Assembly: GCF_020283565.1 (NCBI RefSeq)
Contig: NC_060060.1
Location: forward strand, 58,699,257-58,763,256
Source of the DNA: Trifolium pratense
Taxonomy: Eukaryota; Streptophyta; Magnoliopsida; Fabales; Fabaceae
Reading direction: 5' to 3'
DNA: 64,000 nt
This document shows positions 46,040 through 58,810 of the stretch, piece by piece. The notes below the pieces were generated by a model. That model was not told the origin of the DNA and did not search any database. It saw only the letters and a program-made list of their open reading frames with translations. A program made the translations under genes and the position numbers. Position 1 is the first letter of the stretch. Each line of letters starts with the position of its first letter.

Positions 46040-46042
<3 letters not shown>
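45645..46042. mobile_element. Foldback MITE, copy 1 (398 bp)
   Basis: An almost complete palindrome: the left arm starts gagtcaggatccgttgacac and the right arm ends gtgtcaacggatcctgactc. The centre is near 45843. Flanked by TA repeats. No ORF. Confidence 0.85.

Positions 46043-46132
<90 letters not shown>
46043..46132. repeat. (AT)n microsatellite between foldback copies
   Basis: About 90 bp of AT dinucleotides separating copies 1 and 2. Tyr-Ile repeat ORFs here are artefacts. Confidence 0.95.
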
Positions 46133-46135
<3 letters not shown>

Positions 46136-46322
46136 TCAGGATCCGTTGACACCAACTAGTTTGACACCAAATGTTACACCTCTCAATAACGTTTTAACCG
46201 ATATAAATTTTATAAAATCCACCGTTGGATTGAAAGTTTACATCATATAGATCATTTGTGTAAAATTTCAAATAAATCCAAAATCATTTGATATGTTATT
46301 GAGATACATCAAAATTAACGGT
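46133..46322. mobile_element. Foldback MITE, copy 2 (half element)
   Basis: Starts with the same terminus (gagtcaggatccg) and follows copies 1 and 3, but stops after the left arm at attaacgg, where TA repeats resume. The right arm is missing. Confidence 0.8.
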
Positions 46323-46334
46323 ATATATATATAT

Positions 46335-46728
46335 AGTCAGGATCCGTTGATACCAACTAGTTTGACACCAAATGTTACACCTCTCAATAACGTTTTAACC
46401 GATATAAATTTTATAAAATCCACCGTTGGATTGAAAGTTTACATCATGTAGATCATTTGTGTAAAATTTCAGACAAATCCAAAATCATTTGATATGCTAT
46501 TGAGACACATAAAGATTAACGGCATTTAAAAAAATACAAAAACCGTTAATTTTGATGTATCTCAATAACATATCAAATGATTTTGGATTTATTTGAAATT
46601 TTACACAAATGATCTATATGATGTAAACTTTCAATCCAACGGTGGATTTTATAAAATTTATATCGGTTAAAACGTTATTGAGAGGTGTAACATTTGGTGT
46701 CAAACTAGTTGGTGTCAACGGATCCTGA

Positions 46729-46731
<3 letters not shown>
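46335..46731. mobile_element. Foldback MITE, copy 3 (397 bp)
   Basis: A full palindromic copy with ends agtcaggatccg and cggatcctgactc. It is closer to copy 2 than to copy 1 at shared variable sites (for example aaatgttacacctctcaa in both). Flanked by TA repeats. Confidence 0.85.
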
Positions 46732-46759
<28 letters not shown>

Positions 46760-48334
46760 GGGGCTGCTAACTTAGACCCAGTTGGGTCTAAGTTAGCAAG
46801 GTGCACCTTTTCAGTTGGACCAAAATACCCATTCTTTTTTATTAATTAACCAAATTACCATCAATGGACGCGGATCCAGTGTCGCGCGCGTACCGCAGTA
46901 CCATGGTTACAGGCTGTTGATTTCCATCAGACAGCCAAGATCTGATCTCATCAAGACTGTCTGATCAATCAGACAGCCCAGATCATCCAAATCCATCAGA
47001 TTCCAGCGCGTGCACCACACTGGATTACACCCTGGAGAGAGAAGAATCTACTTTTTAAAAGCAGGACACGTGTCGCTGTCTGATTGGCTGGGCGTGATTT
47101 TTTTCCATTTAATATTTTGAACTCAATTATTTCGTTGTAAATTTATTTTTTATTTATTTTTTTTATACCAAAATTCATAATTTTTTTTCTCTACAAATAG
47201 AGACTTGGTTCGTTTGATTTGGACACAGAAAAAAAAAAAAACCCAATTTTTCACTACCTTAATCTCATTTTTCACTACCTTACATCAACTCACTGAAACC
47301 ATTCTACCAGCAAAATGGTTTCAGATTACAACTCTCTGAAACCATTGTACCAGATAAATGGTTTCAGAAGCAAACACAATTAATAAATTACTCACTGAAA
47401 CCATTCTACCAGTAAAATGGTTTCAGAATACAACTATGTGCAACCATTCTACAAGCTAAATGGTTTCAGAAGCAAATAACTAATAATCAACTTACTGAAA
47501 CCATTCTACCAGCAAAATGGTTTCAGAAGCAAACACAATTAATAAATTACTCATTGAAACCATTCTACCAGTAAAATGGTTTCAGAATACAACTATGTGC
47601 AACCATTCTACCAGTAAAATGGTTTCAGAAGCAAACACTAGTTTTTAATTACCGTTTTATCTCATTTAATTAACTAAAAATAGTTTCAGGTCTCCAAAAA
47701 TTTCATAAAATATACCAAAAGTTCCAGAATATTATCTACTATTTTCCTGGTATAATGGTTTCAGTGAGTTGGTTGAGTGGTGCGTGTTAAATTACAACAC
47801 ACGAGTAACGTATTTAGTAGACAAAAAATGAGATTAAGGTAGTGAAAAATTGCATTTTTTTTTCGGTGTCCAAATCAAACGAACCAAGTCTCTATTTGTA
47901 GAAAAAAAAAATTATGAATTTTGGTATAAAAAAAAAATTAAAAAATTAATTTACAACGACATAATTGAGTTCAAAGTATTAAATGAACAAAAATCACGTC
48001 CAGCCAACCATTGTGTGACACGTGTCCTACTTTTAAAAAGCAAATTTTTCTCTCTCCAGGGTGTAATCCAGTGTGGCGCACGCGCTGGAATCTGATGGAT
48101 CAGGATGATCTGGGCTGTCGGATTGATCAGACAGTCTTGATGAGATCAGATCTTGGCTGTCTGATGGAAATCAACGGTCTGTAACCATGGTCCTTCGGTA
48201 TGCGCGCGACACTGGATCCGCGTCCATTGATGGGTATTTTGGTTAATTAATTAAAAAGAATGGGTATTTTGGTCCAATTGAAAAGGTGCACCTTGCTAAC
48301 TTAGACCTAACTAGGGTCTAAGTTAGAAAACCCC
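46760..48334. mobile_element. Non-autonomous Mutator-like element with ~0.5-kb TIRs and a hairpin array
   Basis: Ends ggggctgctaacttag and (reverse complement) ggggttttctaacttag; arms 46760 to ~47275 and ~47822-48334 are long inverted repeats. Each arm contains a gcgcgcg-type GC-rich block and the ttcgtttgatttgga block. Very long TIRs, no transposase and insertion into an AT-repeat tract fit a Mutator-like non-autonomous element, although the target duplication cannot be read in the TA repeats. The core (47292-47628) holds seven short inverted-repeat units. Confidence 0.75.
47292..47628. repeat. Array of seven hairpin-forming units
   Basis: Units of 32 bp at about 47292, 47336, 47395, 47438, 47495, 47553 and 47597. 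Each has arm CTGAAACCATT (or GTGCAACCATT), a ~10-nt middle (ctaccagcaa type) and arm AATGGTTTCAG. They alternate with ~12-27-bp spacers, some of which also repeat (aagcaaacacaattaataaa; aatacaactatgtg). Confidence 0.85.
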
Positions 48335-48354
48335 ATATATATATATATATATAT

Positions 48355-49845
48355 AAACATAAATTGGTCATTAGGAAAAAAAAAACAGAAAATTTAATGA
48401 GGGCATAAACCTTGTTTTTATTTTTAGGACTAAAATCAAAATTTTCTATATTTTTTATGACAAAAAATTTAGAAATTTGAATTTTTAACCTAAGATGAAT
48501 TATTTATGCGCAAAAAAACAAAAAAAATCATATTTAATTTATTCCTTATTAAAAAATATTAAATTTTGTATGAGATATTCATATATTGTATTAAACATGA
48601 CTGCGATTTTTTTTAAAAAAATTTCGAATGATATACACAAGTTGATTAAAAGCAAAGACCGAAAAATATGACAAGAAATATTTGATGGAGCAAAACTTGC
48701 TGAAATTTTTTATAGGACTAAAAATGAAATTTGAAATATTTATAGGGACAAAATACTAGTACTACTAGATTATTTAAAATTATATATACATAAGAATGTA
48801 AGATAATTACATTTGAATGGAAGGCAAACGGGCAATAAGTTGCGCCGTTAATCCTTTTTGGATGACAAAAGGAATCCTCTTGAATATTACATCTAGAGAC
48901 ATATGAGACACCACATATTTAACCCTTTTGTTTTTAAACGGTCGCATAGTCTGTCGTTGATTAGTAACGGTCATGGTGTTGTTTAATCACCATGGTTGGG
49001 AGTCATATGGTAATCGACGAGGGAATTTCTGTGTTCAAATTGAGAACAATATGACTAACCGAAACAAATCCTCCCGGGTTTACTTTTACCCCAAGTGAGA
49101 CTTATTGATGTACTTTTTCTGTCTAATATAATTTTAATTTTGTTTGTAATGAAAATCAATAAAATCATTGTTATTTAAATTGTAGTTTCAATGTCTTTTC
49201 TGTTATTTTTCTTGTTTTGTTTTCCTTTAACAGATGTACTCGTTGGCTAGGTAGCGAACTTTCATATATGTTCGCTCTGTAAGCAGCGAACCTTATACTC
49301 GTTTGCTCTAAAAGTAGTGAACACCACCTAAACTAGAATGCAGTAAAACTGACAAGATCTTTAAAATTGTTATTAAATAAATAAATAGATAATATCAAAA
49401 TATCATTTCATATATATTAATTTCAACAATCATTTACATTTTGGACTCAAACCATTTTACATAAAAAAATAAAAAAATCAAATAGTGGTTAAAGTCGTTA
49501 GTCTAATGATCCGAACACGAGTGTGTCTGGATGCTGAGAGTCTACACGCTCAAATAACAAAGGTGAACGCTTCGTTGACATCTCCTCTTGAATATAACTT
49601 GGCCTCTTTGTCGCACCTTTTGGCACACCTTTAGTTTTAACCTGGTCTAGAGGTGGGCACATTGACGTCATCTCAAGATATACAACTGTCTGAACTCTTC
49701 TTCCATATGATCCTTCATGTTGTGGTCAACACTATTTAATTTGGTCTGTTAAATACAAATAAGTTCCATTCTTACATTCTAAAACATGTTCTTTCCGTTC
49801 ATTACTGATATGATTCACTAGTTAGGTGGCGAACTGCACCTATAT
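48355..49845. other. Intergenic region with possible transposase-related remnant
   Basis: About 49240-49322 and 49815-49840 share aggt(a/g)gcgaact-type motifs. On the minus strand about 49480-49740 reads as a short protein-like stretch (VKTKGVPKGATKRPSY) resembling the C-terminal linker of FAR1/Mutator-type proteins. It has no ATG or flanking domains, so it is a remnant at best. Otherwise AT-rich. Confidence 0.35.
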
Positions 49846-50841
49846 TGTAACACCCTGATTTTTATAAACTAAAAGTGGGGTATTATTATTATTTTTTAAA
49901 AAAAGCAGAGCGCATGAAATAAGTGGTAAGCTCAACGTTATAACATACAAAGGAACTAAAGCATACACTTGTACAACCATATGAAATAACTGAATAGTTT
50001 ATGTGCATCATAGTGCTCGTTAGAGAAGCAAAATGTGGTACCTGAATACTTGCAAAACAAAAGATAGCACATAGTTCATAACAACTAAATATAAGTAAGT
50101 CATGAACTCGGTGCGTACTACAACCGTAAACAAAATAAGGCTGATATAATAAGAGTGTATGAGTATCAAGTACATTCATTCAGATAGTCAAAAACTTGAC
50201 TTATTCAAAATACATGATATACACCAACACGGTCTAACCAAAAGGAGTAAACTACAATCAATGGGTTAGAAGTCCTAAGATGAGCAACAACAAGAGTGTT
50301 TTCCACAAACCAAACAAGAGCTCTCGGAAGGAGCTCGAGCGCGAGATATCACCTCATACTCTTCAGATCTGGAGTAGTCACCTGACTCGCTCGAGACCAA
50401 GTCCACACACATGAAAGGAGTGGTAGAGGGTGGTGAAATCTCAAAACAGTTACTATCCACTTATAATAGGGAGTGAGACACCAAGTGCGGTATCTCTAGT
50501 CCCTCAACAACCGTAGCCATCGGAAAAGTCTCCTATAACGCCTCTCCTGGTGTGGTTGTTTCTCCGACCTCGAAACCGGCTGGAGTAGGGGCACCCAAAC
50601 CGCTCATTAAAAATCCTCTTCAACTGAGCTGCCTCCCAGACACCCCATGCGCCCTAGGTTGGGACCCCAGAGGAGCAGTCCAAAAGCCCCCAAACAACAC
50701 TGACAAGGGGGGTTCATCGTAGAGTGTGAAATGTTGCGATGCGTTCGCATCGTACGTAACAAACATTTTTTTTCCTTAAAAAATCCTTCATGGGGGGTGA
50801 CTGCAGATTGAGACGGACTCATCAGTCAAATTTTCGTAACA
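49846..50841 (-). repeat. Probable LTR or LTR fragment of another retrotransposon
   Basis: The plus strand begins tgtaacaccc and the minus strand reads tgttacgaaaa...gggtgttaca, so the ends fit an LTR. It is less AT-rich than its surroundings. A 61-codon open stretch (50460-50275, minus) is Ser/Cys-rich and shows no domain. No matching 5-bp target duplication was found (tatat on the left, ctcgc on the right), so the right boundary may be wrong. Confidence 0.45.
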
Positions 50842-50954
50842 CTCGCTTCTCAAGCGGCAACTCTTGGTCGCACTCCAGGTAGCAAGGGGGTATTTTGGTA
50901 ATTTCACGAGCGTGTGAGAAACACTGAAGGGCATGAAAAGAAGAATTAAAAAAA

Positions 50955-51381
50955 GGCAAAATGTATCCATATGACTTTTAAGTTTTACGTTTGTATCAGA
51001 TATGCCCTTTAAGTTTTTTAAGTATCATATAAGTCATTTAAGTTTTAAGTTTGTATCAAATAAGTCATATTTCTTAAGGACCTTTAATGACCTATTTGAT
51101 ACAAACTTAAAACTTAAAAGAATTTATCTGATACAAACGTAAAATTTAAGTTTTTATGTTCTAACAATGAGTTTTAAGTTTTGCGTTTGTATCAGATATG
51201 TCCTTTAAGTTTTTTAAGTATTTGATAAATTCCTTAAGCTTTTTAAGTATGAGATAAGTCATTCAAGTTTTAAGTTTGTATCAAATAGGTCATATAATGA
51301 CCTATTTGATACAAACTTAAAACTTAAATGATCTATCTGATACAAACGTAAAACTTAAAGGACCTATAGATGTATTTTGCC
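50955..51381. mobile_element. Foldback MITE built of ~35-bp repeats
   Basis: Ends ggcaaaatgtatcc and (reverse complement) ggcaaaatacatc. The arms are made of repeated aagttttaagtttgtatca units on one side and their complement on the other. Same terminal GGCAAAAT and an aggtcc-type subterminal block as the element at 42196-42531, but a different repeat unit. The flanks are A-rich, so the duplication is unreadable. Confidence 0.7.
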
Positions 51382-51692
51382 AAAAATTTACACTCAAAGT
51401 TTAGTGACCTCATCTCTCTTTAATAACTTATAGCTGAAAAACTAACCGATATCTAATATAATGAAATTAAAGTGTTTAACAAACTTAACTATTTTACTAT
51501 TTTAAGTATAATAAAATGTTGGTAAAAGTACGTAGTAGATATTAGCATGTACAAAAAAAAAGTACATAAATATTAGCGAGTGATTATTCTATTTTTAAAA
51601 TAGAAAAGAAATAAATAATAAAATAAAAATAAAAAAAATAAAAAAAATAAAAATGGAATAAAATATAAAAAAAGCTAAATTAATTAGAGAAG

Positions 51693-51703
51693 TATATATA
51701 TAA
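51693..51703 (+). promoter_or_regulatory. TATA box of the NAA40-like gene
   Basis: tatatatataa lies 44 bp before the start codon, which would give a very short leader (~20-25 nt). An alternative upstream start cannot be excluded in this AT-rich stretch. Confidence 0.5.
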
Positions 51704-51746
51704 CCCGCCCCAATTGTCCCATTCACCGGTCAGTCGGTCACCAGCC

Positions 51747-54700
51747 ATGGACTCCGAGACCTTCCAACGACGCCGTCGAACCAATTCCACTCACAACAAA
51801 AACAACGCCGTCGTAGGAGAGGAAAGGTTGAACCGCAGCGAGGTCAATTGGAAAAAACCTCTTAACATTTCGCATTTTGTTTGTTTTTGAATTCGAACAA
51901 TACTCAAACAATACCGTTCCGTTTTGCAGGTACTTGCAAAGAAGAAAGCCATTGAACAACTCATCAAAGCAGCAAATGCCAAAATTGATCAACTCGCATT
52001 TTTCCCCTCTTATCGCCACTTCAAAATTAACGGTAACTGCTATGTTATTGAGTTTGTTAAATGCAGTTAGATCAGTTACAGAAACAGTTAGGTTAGTTTT
52101 CTTACTCAGTAGTTCGTACACATTAAGCTCTGCCGCATGTTCGGTAATTAAACGGCGGATAAAGGATAAATTTAACTAGTTGATGGCGGATGAACTTACC
52201 AGCTTATAGTGGATAAGCTAGTTGATTAATAAAACTTAAAGAACAAACTTAAAACTTAAATGACTTATCTGATACTTAAAAAACCAGTTGATCGATAAAT
52301 TTAAGCTGACTTGTTGACGTGTTTGACAGAATTAACGTTTAAGCTGGTTGATAAATATAAAATGACATAAAATGATATCTTAATTAATATTTAAATTTTT
52401 CAATTAAGATAGTGAGAGAAAAAAGTATAAGCTATAAGTTATAAGCTCGAACACTACTTGAAGTGGCATCTTAGAAAATGCTATAAGCTTAGAAAAATAC
52501 TATCAGTTCGTGAGACAATGATCGTTACCAAACAGTTCTATGAGCTTATATGCTATACGCTAGTAGTTTGGCAACCTTGCCAAGCCGAGTTTAAAATGAT
52601 GAGTGTCTAACTCTCTAACTGAACCGTAACTAACGGTTAATTCAGTAAACAAAGTTAACTGATATTATATCCTCGTCTAACTAATCTAAATTTGTGTTTG
52701 ATATAGCTTCCTATATAAAAAAAATCCCTAAAATTTAAGCTAGACCCAACTTGCATTAACTACATTACTAATAACAGGAGTGATAGTAACATATAACTTT
52801 TATGGCTATAAATATTCATTGATATTTCAACATAATTGTAGAAATGTGATGATATTGATGTTTATGTTTTGATTTCATTTTTGTTGGTTCTACGTGCCTA
52901 AATTTTACTTGATTGCTAGGTCTCTCGGTGTGTTTGAAGTCGGGACATGGCAATAAACTTTCCTCTCCGGTTAAACGTTATATTCAGAATCTCCTTAAGG
53001 TAGAAATATTACTACTTAACTGAAATATAAGTTTTAACATATCTTTATACATTATACTTGTCCGAGTATGACTCATAGTCACGGATAAGTGGGCAGACGC
53101 TCAAGCGCAGTGGAGTGAAAGTGCCTGCCCTTTAGGCTTGGCTCATTCGTATGCTTGGTTAACATTTATCCCTTTTGTTCTAACAATACTCATGATTAAA
53201 ATCTATCATTTTTCCCTTTTGTTCATGATTGACCTATTTGGTTTGTGTTCTGTTCCAATCATTCACCTTCATTGAAAGAGAAATAAGAATTTGTTTTTCA
53301 AAGCTTTGAATGTGTGTTTTCATTTGTTTATCCTATCATGAGGGCAAGCCTTAGCGTAACAGTAAGGTTTTTGCCTTGAAATTTCGTGGATCATGCACTG
53401 GCCTGCCCTTTTATTTGTTTATACTATAATCTTTTTTATGTTCATGATAGGCCTGTGTTAGCTTACTCATTCATTGAAACAAGTAAGATAACAAAAAAGT
53501 TTAATTTGTCAAAATCTGCAGCTTAACATGGAAGGGCCATATGGATCTGAGTGGCAAGAGGAAGAAAAGGTGAAGCGTAGAGAAATGGTTGATCCCGAAG
53601 CACGCTATATATTTGTGCATGTGGTTCCTAATTCAAATGTTGATGACATGACAACGGTGTTGACTGAGGAAGATACTTCGACAAGTTGTCAAGAAGATAG
53701 TAGCCCCTTGGTTGGATTTGTACATTACCGCTTTGTTTCGGAAGAAGATGTACCTGTGCTTTATGTGTATGAACTACAGCTTGAGCCTCGCGTCCAGGGG
53801 AAAGGATTGGGAAAGTTTCTAATGGAACTTATTGAGCTTATCGCCCAAAAGGTGCTGAATTGTTTTTCACAACTTACTCTGACGTTGATGATAGTAGAGA
53901 ATTGTTGCTATGTTGCAGAGGACACAACTTATAATCTATGAAATGATAATGAATTGTTGAAAATTATGATCTTTGAAGAAACTAATTTTATTTATTGATT
54001 TATAATGTTCAATTTATTGATTTACTTACAAGCCTATGAGTTTAATGACGCATCTAATACGGTCTCTGATATTTTTGAACTTTTCTTGTAGAACTGCATG
54101 GGTGCTGTCATGCTAACTGTTCAGAAGGCAAACTTATTAGCTATGAATTTCTATATGAGTAAGCTAAGGTAACATTTTCACAAATGTATGCCATGCCATG
54201 GTTGAATTTTTTATCACTTACGAAAAGTACATGTCAAGTTTGATAAGAATGAAAGGGACAAGAAATTATGTTCTATTCCTAACTGCTCCTATGCGCCTTA
54301 TTGATTGTATTTCAACCTTAGGCTTTCTAGAAAATGTTTATGTCTTATTTTTTTTTCTTTCTAGAAAATGTTTATGTCTTATTTTGATCAGGCATTCCTG
54401 AACCACAGATATGTCTACAAGAAGAGAGCGATTCATTAGTTTAATGTTAAGAATTCGACATGTATATTCTACATGTAATAGATTTCTGTATAACAGTAAT
54501 TTTACTCTAGCATCACATGGTTATTTCCGCAAATCCTCAACATGTCAATCACTGTTACAATTCTAATGTTAAATTCTAATGTTAAATTCTCAATTTGTTA
54601 TGATAATCTTAATTGTTACATGCGATGATTAAACATGAAGTGAGAACAATGAGATCGTTAGAGTTATTTTTGTATCTCGATTCTCTAAATAAAAAGTAAA

Positions 54701-55679
54701 GGATTTTTGCAGGTCTTGCGACTGTTTCTATTTTCTACTTAAACTTTCATATGGTTGACAGTATTTGGTTTTGCCCCATGTTATCTATATAGATATCATC
54801 CTAATTACTTTCTAGAATTTGCAATTATACTACTTTCCCCCTCCCTTCTTATGTTTGGTTATTATTTTGTTGAATTATAAAATGTCTCTATTACAGATAT
54901 ATCATATCAGCCACGTCGCCTTCTAAGGCTAATCCAATGGTATGTACCCCTGGAATCATAAATAAGAGTATGAATTCTTTGCACAAATTAAATTTTTTTT
55001 GTTCTCAAATGCAGCTGGAGAAGAGTTATGAAATTCTTTGCAGAACATTTGATGACGATGCTAAAACTATTTTTGAGGTACAGCACTCAGTACACCATTA
55101 GATTGACTTTCTACAATACTATCACTGAATTTCATAAAACCTATGCACTTATGAGCAGGTTATCTGAATCAATCAGGTTTCAAGGTTTATTCACCAATGA
55201 CTATGAGCTATTGAGCTATTTGTCTAGATCATTTAGGTTAATGTGTTCTTTTTTATAAAAAAAATAGTAATAGATGTTGCACCAGATTGATCTATTCCAG
55301 TTGAACTCCTCTGATTGTTACACTTACATCACAACTGTTTGTAGGTGATTGAAAACAATTTTTTGAATACAATTTTTATATAAATTTGCAAATTTGTAAT
55401 TAGGTTCATAAAAATAGATGTCGGCATCAGATTGCAGCATAACTGTTTTTGTTAATTAATGAGCTTCACTTTGTTCAGGCACAACACAAGCATTTACCGC
55501 ATTAACATTTATGTTCTGTGAAACATCAACATGTTTAAATGATCTTTTAGTTGGCTCTAGAGTGAACTAAAGATAATGTAAATAGGAAATTTTTGCTTAC
55601 ACAAATTTCAACGCCATCTCTCATTCATCAGTTTTTCTCCATAGAACCTCTTTTGTTTTGTTTGCAGGATAGTGAATGA
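51747..55679 (+). CDS. NAA40: N-alpha-acetyltransferase 40 (NatD) homologue, 8 exons, 267 aa
   Basis: GNAT-family enzyme expected to transfer acetyl from acetyl-CoA to the N-terminus of histones H4 and H2A. Exons: 51747-51842, 51930-52032, 52920-52999, 53522-53851, 54092-54168, 54897-54939, 55015-55077, 55668-55679. All introns are GT-AG, phases match and the 804-nt sum is one frame ending TGA at 55677-55679. Basic N-terminus (FQRRRRTN), a Lys/Ala-rich helix (~33-55), then the family block NMEGPYGSEW (~95-104). The GNAT core has VGFVHYRF, VLYVYELQLE (~172-181) and the acetyl-CoA loop QGKGLG at 185-190. The last exons give the family's AMNFYMSKLRY and C-terminal SYEILCRTF. Length is slightly above the animal enzyme. 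The ATG is chosen for its position after the TATA box. The final coding exon is only 12 nt, so it is the least secure. Confidence 0.92.
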
Positions 55680-57644
55680 GTTGCAGAAATTCAGCTCAAC
55701 TTATTGGTCTTATTGTTTTTGTTTATGGCATCTTCATCGTATTAATTGAGTCGCCCTGTTTACATTTCCTTTACACCAGATTTTCTTTTGTTTCTTACTT
55801 TGTTTTGTACTGTCATTTTTAATTACTTGTTTATTTTGGATTCATCTCAAATTCTCAATGAGACAAATTTTTCATAGTATATTTATATTGCGGTGAAATA
55901 TAGCTTACCCACTTCAAGTGCGAGCAAAAGCTATATTCTCGTGTCAACTGCATTGGGACAGATGATAAAATTGATGCGCAATCAAACATATACTTAGTAG
56001 TTTCATGTTACTTTTTTTGAACCCCGGCTGGTCGAACCGGTCCGACTGGAAACCAAAGGGGTAGCCGGTTTGATCTGAGCCGGGCATTCTGAAGGCAAGT
56101 TAGTTTATTTGGTTTTGAGTATGCTGTATAACTTATTTAATTTGAAGTTGTTTGAAAAAAAAAAAGAGCATGAAATAATTTGTATGAAAATATAATAGTT
56201 TGAAAAATTGATAGCAAGAGAATACATATGATTAATGTATTTTTTTTTTAAAAAAAATATTATAAACTGGTTAACTGAATTGAACCAAATCGGTTAATTT
56301 GATTTTGTTTCGTTTTTGAAAAACACCAAAAATTGATCCAAACCAAATTGATGGAGATTTCATCGCTTCACACATTTTTTTGTCATTTTGACAAAAAACC
56401 GATCCAAATATACACCTACTCTTAACACCAATTTGATAAAAACACTAGAAATTGGATTGAGGGACATGGCAAATTGAATACATTTATCAAACAGTGAAAT
56501 TTTTAAATTAGTCCGTAAATTGAGGTATCCCTCTCTCTAAAAAAACTTTTCTCTTCACTCTCTCTAGCCTAACCACCGTCCCTCCACCTAATCCAAAACC
56601 AAAGCTTTTTTCAAGATGTAGCCTTCAATACTGGTGGTGGTTAGCCCCTCATGGTTGCACCACCGTCTCAATGCTTTGGTTACTAGTATATTACAATATT
56701 ATATTAATTTTTCTTCTTGTTAGGACTTGAACCTGAACTTCCAACTCCTTAACCTCTAGCCCAACTAATTTAATCAGTTGAACTACTCATCCACCGTTAG
56801 TCTATATGTTGTATATGATGAAGACGATTTCATAGTTTCGTTTTAATTATAAAAAAAAACCCCTAGTATATCATCATTAAACAAAGCCATGTCACCATAT
56901 CCTCACACGGTTTCTGGAATAAGGATTAGGTGACTTTTGAGTGGGAAAGTCACCATGTCTTTGGCTTAATCTGATATGTTGGATCAATCTACGTGTGTGT
57001 GTGTATATATATATATATATTATTTATTTATTTTGAAAAAAAAGCTAGTATCATTTATTTATTTATTTTTACTAGTAAAAGGAAGGTTGAATTGCTCCTA
57101 GGCCTTCATTGTGATGATGTGGCACCTCTAAAAAAACTCCATACTTTTATTGAAAATTTACCAACTTCTCTTAATTATTAAAAATATCTAAAATAAAATT
57201 TATCCTCCACAAATTAAATTTCATGTCTAATGATTAATACATGAATAGAAAAAGAAACCCCCATAATTCCAAAAGACTATATTTTGGCATATATAAAATG
57301 ATAAATATGGATTAATAGAAAACGTAAATGACTAAATAATTAAGAGTAACCTAAATATCCATATACTTGCCCAAATAAAAAACTTAATTCGTATATATGG
57401 ATCAATAAAACATTCATACGTAAAAACCAAAAAAATATATCCATATGTCAATATGTACATATAAATTATATGTATATATAATTTTTAGTATTGTTATTAA
57501 ATATGATATATAATCTAATTTTCTAAAAAAACCAAGATAAATCATATTAATATATTATTACACATTGCAAGAGGTTAAATCAACAATCAAACGATTAATT
57601 ACAAGGGATAAAAACAATTATGATTGACCCTTAGGTATTCATAT
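55680..57644. other. Intergenic region with a SINE-like remnant
   Basis: After the NAA40 3' UTR, sequence is AT-rich. The reverse complement of about 56695-56793 has a B box (ggttcaagtcc) and an A-box-like tagttcaactga, suggesting an old tRNA-derived SINE. About 56025-56085 has aaccggtcc/ccggttt motifs of unknown repeat type. A (GT)n(AT)n tract is at about 56994-57020. No gene. Confidence 0.45.
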
Positions 57645-57649
57645 GATGC

Positions 57650-58740
57650 TGTTGGAACAAAATTGATTTAAGAATGTTAGCCCCTAAATCTATAAAGGTT
57701 TTGATGATAACAAAGTATTAATAAACAATTGGAAGGACTAAAAATTTATTTTAAGTGCGCAGATATAAGCATCAGATAAGCTCTGAATGAAGCTCAGAGG
57801 ATGTGAATTCAGAAGTTCACAAGCGCTCAGAAGATGTTGGACTTCAGAAGTTACAACCTTCAGAGGATGAAGTCTTCAGAACTTCTTGAGTGACTAAAGA
57901 CTCATCAACCTCTGAAGATCTTTTTGATATCTGTGAAGATTCTCTTTGCAAGTCAACTCTTCTACCAATGAAGAAAAGGACCCTTCAAGCCTGATCAGTT
58001 CAGCTACCCTCTGTTTGTCTGTCCTCACTTGAGAACGTGGGTCTTCAGACTTGTTAGCTGAATAAGGAAAGTCCACTCTGCACTAGTCAAAGTATCTGAA
58101 ACTCTTACTCAGTTTAGATACAAACAAACTGCATCAAGACAGACTGCTTGAAGACAAAAGATTATCAACTCCAACGGTTCTTTTTACAACGTCTCTTTTT
58201 CTAGTGGTATATATACTAGAAGAATCAGCTACAACATATATACAATTATTAAGGATTGAACGTGCGCTGAACAAAACTCTGAATTCTGTGTATACAAGCT
58301 CTGAACCTCTTATCAAGTGTTTTTGCACTTTAGTCAAATACTCTGTACTATTTGTATTTGCTCTCTTTAGGTTCATCTAAGAGCATTTGTATATTTTCAT
58401 ATACTTTACTATTACTTGAGGAAACTTAAGCTTGTGTGCTTAAGTGTGAAGTCTTAAGCTTGTGTGCTTGAGCATTGTTGAGAAGTCTCTTGCTTGTGTG
58501 CTTGAGCAGGTGTAATCTTGTGTGATTATAGTGAAATCCCTTGGAAGTGCAAGGGGACTGGACTACTCTCGTTTTGTGAGAGGAACCAGTATAAATTGCT
58601 TGTGTGATATCTCTCTCTCTCTTAACTTGTTTATTGTGTTATTTATCCGCTGCCGTTGTAGTTAAGTTAAGAACTTGAAAAAGTTTTAAACTTGACTAAA
58701 ACACAATTCAACCCCCCCTTCTTGTGTTTTCACACCTTCA
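57650..58740 (+). repeat. 5' LTR of the second Maximus-type element
   Basis: 1,091 bp, TGTTGG...CTTCA end in this orientation (equivalent to the other copies' TGAAGG...CCAACA). TATA-like tatatatac at about 58206-58216. Two rather than three copies of the ~24-bp aagcttaag-type repeat. Confidence 0.92.
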
Positions 58741-58742
58741 AT

Positions 58743-58755
58743 TGGTATCTAGAGC
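58743..58755 (+). other. Primer binding site of the second element
   Basis: tggtatctagagc two bases after the LTR; one or two changes from the tRNA-Met type tggtatcagagc. Confidence 0.8.
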
Positions 58756-58810
58756 TCTGGTCTGTTACTTTCACTTAACAGTGAGACAGTAAAGATCTTG
58801 TGAGAACACT

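Noticed and set aside
47292..47628. CRISPR-like array
   Set aside because: The spacers are themselves repeated, the units are palindromic, no cas genes are present and the context is a plant DNA transposon.
54198..54401. Small ORF in intron 5 of the NAA40-like gene
   Set aside because: It lies in an intron whose splice sites are consistent with the gene model and covers a short local duplication (ctagaaaatgtttatgtc); no protein similarity seen.
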